Position numbers and translations under genes: made by a program. A DNA stretch of 64,000 nucleotides from Meridianimarinicoccus zhengii. GTDB taxonomy: Bacteria; Pseudomonadota; Alphaproteobacteria; Rhodobacterales; Rhodobacteraceae. The DNA is taken from NCBI RefSeq assembly GCF_003254465.1, contig NZ_QDFI01000006.1, positions 36,735 through 100,734 of the forward strand, in the 5' to 3' direction. Positions 62,690 to 64,000 of the stretch are shown one piece after another. The stretch's first letter is position 1, and each line of letters starts with the position of its first letter. A model generated the notes under the pieces. It saw only the letters and a list, made by a program, of their open reading frames with translations, made no database searches and was not told where the DNA came from.

Positions 62690-64000
62690 AACCGACCATT
62701 TCGACGTGGTCATCATCGGCGCGGGGGTGAACGGCGCGGGGCTGTTCCGCGATCTCTGCGCGCAGAGTCTGCGCTGCCTGATCGTGGACAAGGGCGATTT
62801 CGGGTCGGGCACCAGCGCCGCCCCATCGCGGCTGATCCATGGCGGGCTGAAATACCTCGAGACCGGGGAACTCCGGCTGGTCGCGGAATCGACTTATGAA
62901 CGCAACCTGCTCTTGCGTAACGCCGGGCATCTCGTGCGGCCCCTGCCGACGGTGATCCCGATCCTGTCATGGACCAAGGGGATCGGCGCCGCGATCCGCA
63001 CGCTTCTGGGGTCGCGGACTGCACCGCGCAGCCGCGGGGCGCTTCTGGTGAAGATCGGGTTGGCGCTTTACGACCTGTACGGCGCGCGTGCCCGCGTGAT
63101 GCCCCGCCACCGGATGCTGGGGCGCAAGGCGGCGCTGGCCGACCTGCCCGCGCTGACCCCGCGCATCAGGGCGGTGGGCTGCTACCATGATGCGTCTATC
63201 ACCGCGCCGGAACGGCTGGTGCTGGAACTGGTGCAGGACGGCGTGGCGCTGTCACCAGAGTCCGAGGCGCTCAACTGGACACCCGTGACGTGCCAGTGCG
63301 ACGGGGTGATCGCACTCGAATTGCCCGAAGGCGGCCCGCGCCATGTGCGTGCGGATCTCGTGGTGAACGCCGCCGGGCCATGGATCGACCGGGTCAACGC
63401 GGTGCTCGGGATCGACAGCGCGCTGATCGGCGGGACGAAGGGCGCCCATGTGCTGCTGGACCACCCCGAGCTTGTGCGGCAGCTCGACGGGCGGATGATC
63501 TATTTCGAAGCCGATGACGGGCGCATCCTGCTGGTCTTTCCGTACGCGGGCCGCGCGCTGGTGGGGTCCACCGACATCGCCGCAGACGATCCCGATGCCG
63601 CGATCTGCACCGCATCCGAGACCGCGTATTTCATGGACAGCCTGCGCGCGCTGCTGCCAGGGCTGGAATTCGATGACAGCCAGATCGTCTATGCCTATGC
63701 GGGGATCCGTCCGCTGCCCAACAGCAAGGGCACCGCGCCGGGGCTCATCAGCCGGGACCATTCCGCGCCCGTGACCGACCCCGCACCGGACCGTTCGTTC
63801 CCGGTGATTTCGCTCGTGGGCGGGAAATGGACGACCTTTCGCGCCTTCGCGGCCGAAGTCGCCGATACCGTGCTTGCCCGTCTGAACCGCCCGCGCCGCG
63901 TGGCGACCGATGCCATGGCCATCGGCGGCGGGCGCGACCTCCCCGGACCGGACGCGCGCGCGGCCTGGATCACGGCCTGCGCGCAGGCCTCCGGCGCGGC
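62679..64000 (+). CDS. GlpD/EryB-like FAD-dependent polyol-phosphate dehydrogenase (3' partial)
   Basis: The frame starts at ATG 62679, overlaps the kinase stop by 11 bp, and is still open at the right edge (440 codons visible). Motifs are FDVVIIGAGVNGAGLFRDLC (FAD-binding), GSGTSAAPSRLIHGGLKYLE, LVVNAAGPWIDRVN, IGGTKGAHVLLD, LVGSTDIAADD, YAGIRPLPNS and SLVGGKWTTFR. It is a second member of the GlpD family in the window and forms a kinase-dehydrogenase pair with the preceding gene, parallel to eryA-eryB. The likely substrate is a polyol phosphate made by that kinase. Confidence 0.9.
   Translation, partial: MTDETDHFDVVIIGAGVNGAGLFRDLCAQSLRCLIVDKGDFGSGTSAAPSRLIHGGLKYLETGELRLVAESTYERNLLLRNAGHLVRPLPTVIPILSWTKGIGAAIRTLLGSRTAPRSRGALLVKIGLALYDLYGARARVMPRHRMLGRKAALADLPALTPRIRAVGCYHDASITAPERLVLELVQDGVALSPESEALNWTPVTCQCDGVIALELPEGGPRHVRADLVVNAAGPWIDRVNAVLGIDSALIGGTKGAHVLLDHPELVRQLDGRMIYFEADDGRILLVFPYAGRALVGSTDIAADDPDAAICTASETAYFMDSLRALLPGLEFDDSQIVYAYAGIRPLPNSKGTAPGLISRDHSAPVTDPAPDRSFPVISLVGGKWTTFRAFAAEVADTVLARLNRPRRVATDAMAIGGGRDLPGPDARAAWITACAQASGA

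Overview
The window is GC-rich and densely coded, and it reads like an alphaproteobacterium of the Rhodobacterales/Roseobacter-Paracoccus type. The evidence is a PQQ cluster, a dihydroxypropanesulfonate/sulfolactate operon with a TRAP transporter, modABC, and a rhizobial/Brucella-like erythritol locus. No rRNA, tRNA, CRISPR array, insertion sequence or phage gene was recognised. Both ends cut genes: a winged-helix/DnaA-N-like protein on the left and a GlpD-like dehydrogenase on the right.

Layout, left to right. (1) 0-4.9 kb: a nitrilase-GNAT fusion, a membrane alpha/beta hydrolase and a Phd/PIN toxin-antitoxin pair. (2) 5.0-8.2 kb: pqqABCDE, including a 33-residue pqqA. (3) 8.3-10.4 kb: an isolated OLD-like ATPase/TOPRIM gene. 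(4) 10.5-13.5 kb: a ModE-type DNA-binding protein and modABC. (5) 13.5-24.0 kb, minus strand: a full route for 2,3-dihydroxypropane-1-sulfonate (DHPS). It comprises TRAP uptake, HpsN and two companion dehydrogenases, SuyAB sulfolactate sulfo-lyase, a sulfolactate-type dehydrogenase and a YeiH-family exporter. A LacI-family regulator is divergent from it, with two consensus operators between. (6) 25.3-28.0 kb: an XRE/cupin regulator, a DUF3833 lipoprotein and an aldo/keto reductase.

(7) 28.0-64.0 kb is a large polyol/sugar catabolic region with three CUT2 (ribose-type) ABC transporters, three SorC/EryD-type regulators and one DeoR regulator. The first block couples a two-permease transporter to DhaK/DhaL kinase subunits, divergent from SorC, a ketose 3-epimerase-like protein and a second SorC. 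The second block holds mtnA and mtnK, a second CUT2 transporter, a FucU/RbsD mutarotase, and a convergent operon of split transketolase plus a RuBisCO-like protein. The third block is the erythritol locus: DUF2291-eryEFG on one strand, eryABCD on the other, then fbp-fba, then DeoR(EryR)-eryH-eryI, followed by another FGGY kinase and another GlpD-like dehydrogenase.

Erythritol would be taken up by EryEFG, phosphorylated (EryA), oxidised (EryB) and isomerised (EryC, EryH, EryI) to D-erythrose 4-phosphate. The adjacent aldolase and bisphosphatase could carry this on to sedoheptulose 7-phosphate. The least explained part is the RuBisCO-like protein/split transketolase operon facing the mtnK/mtnA, transporter and mutarotase genes. 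Functional calls are by family recognition from the translated sequence; no database search was run.
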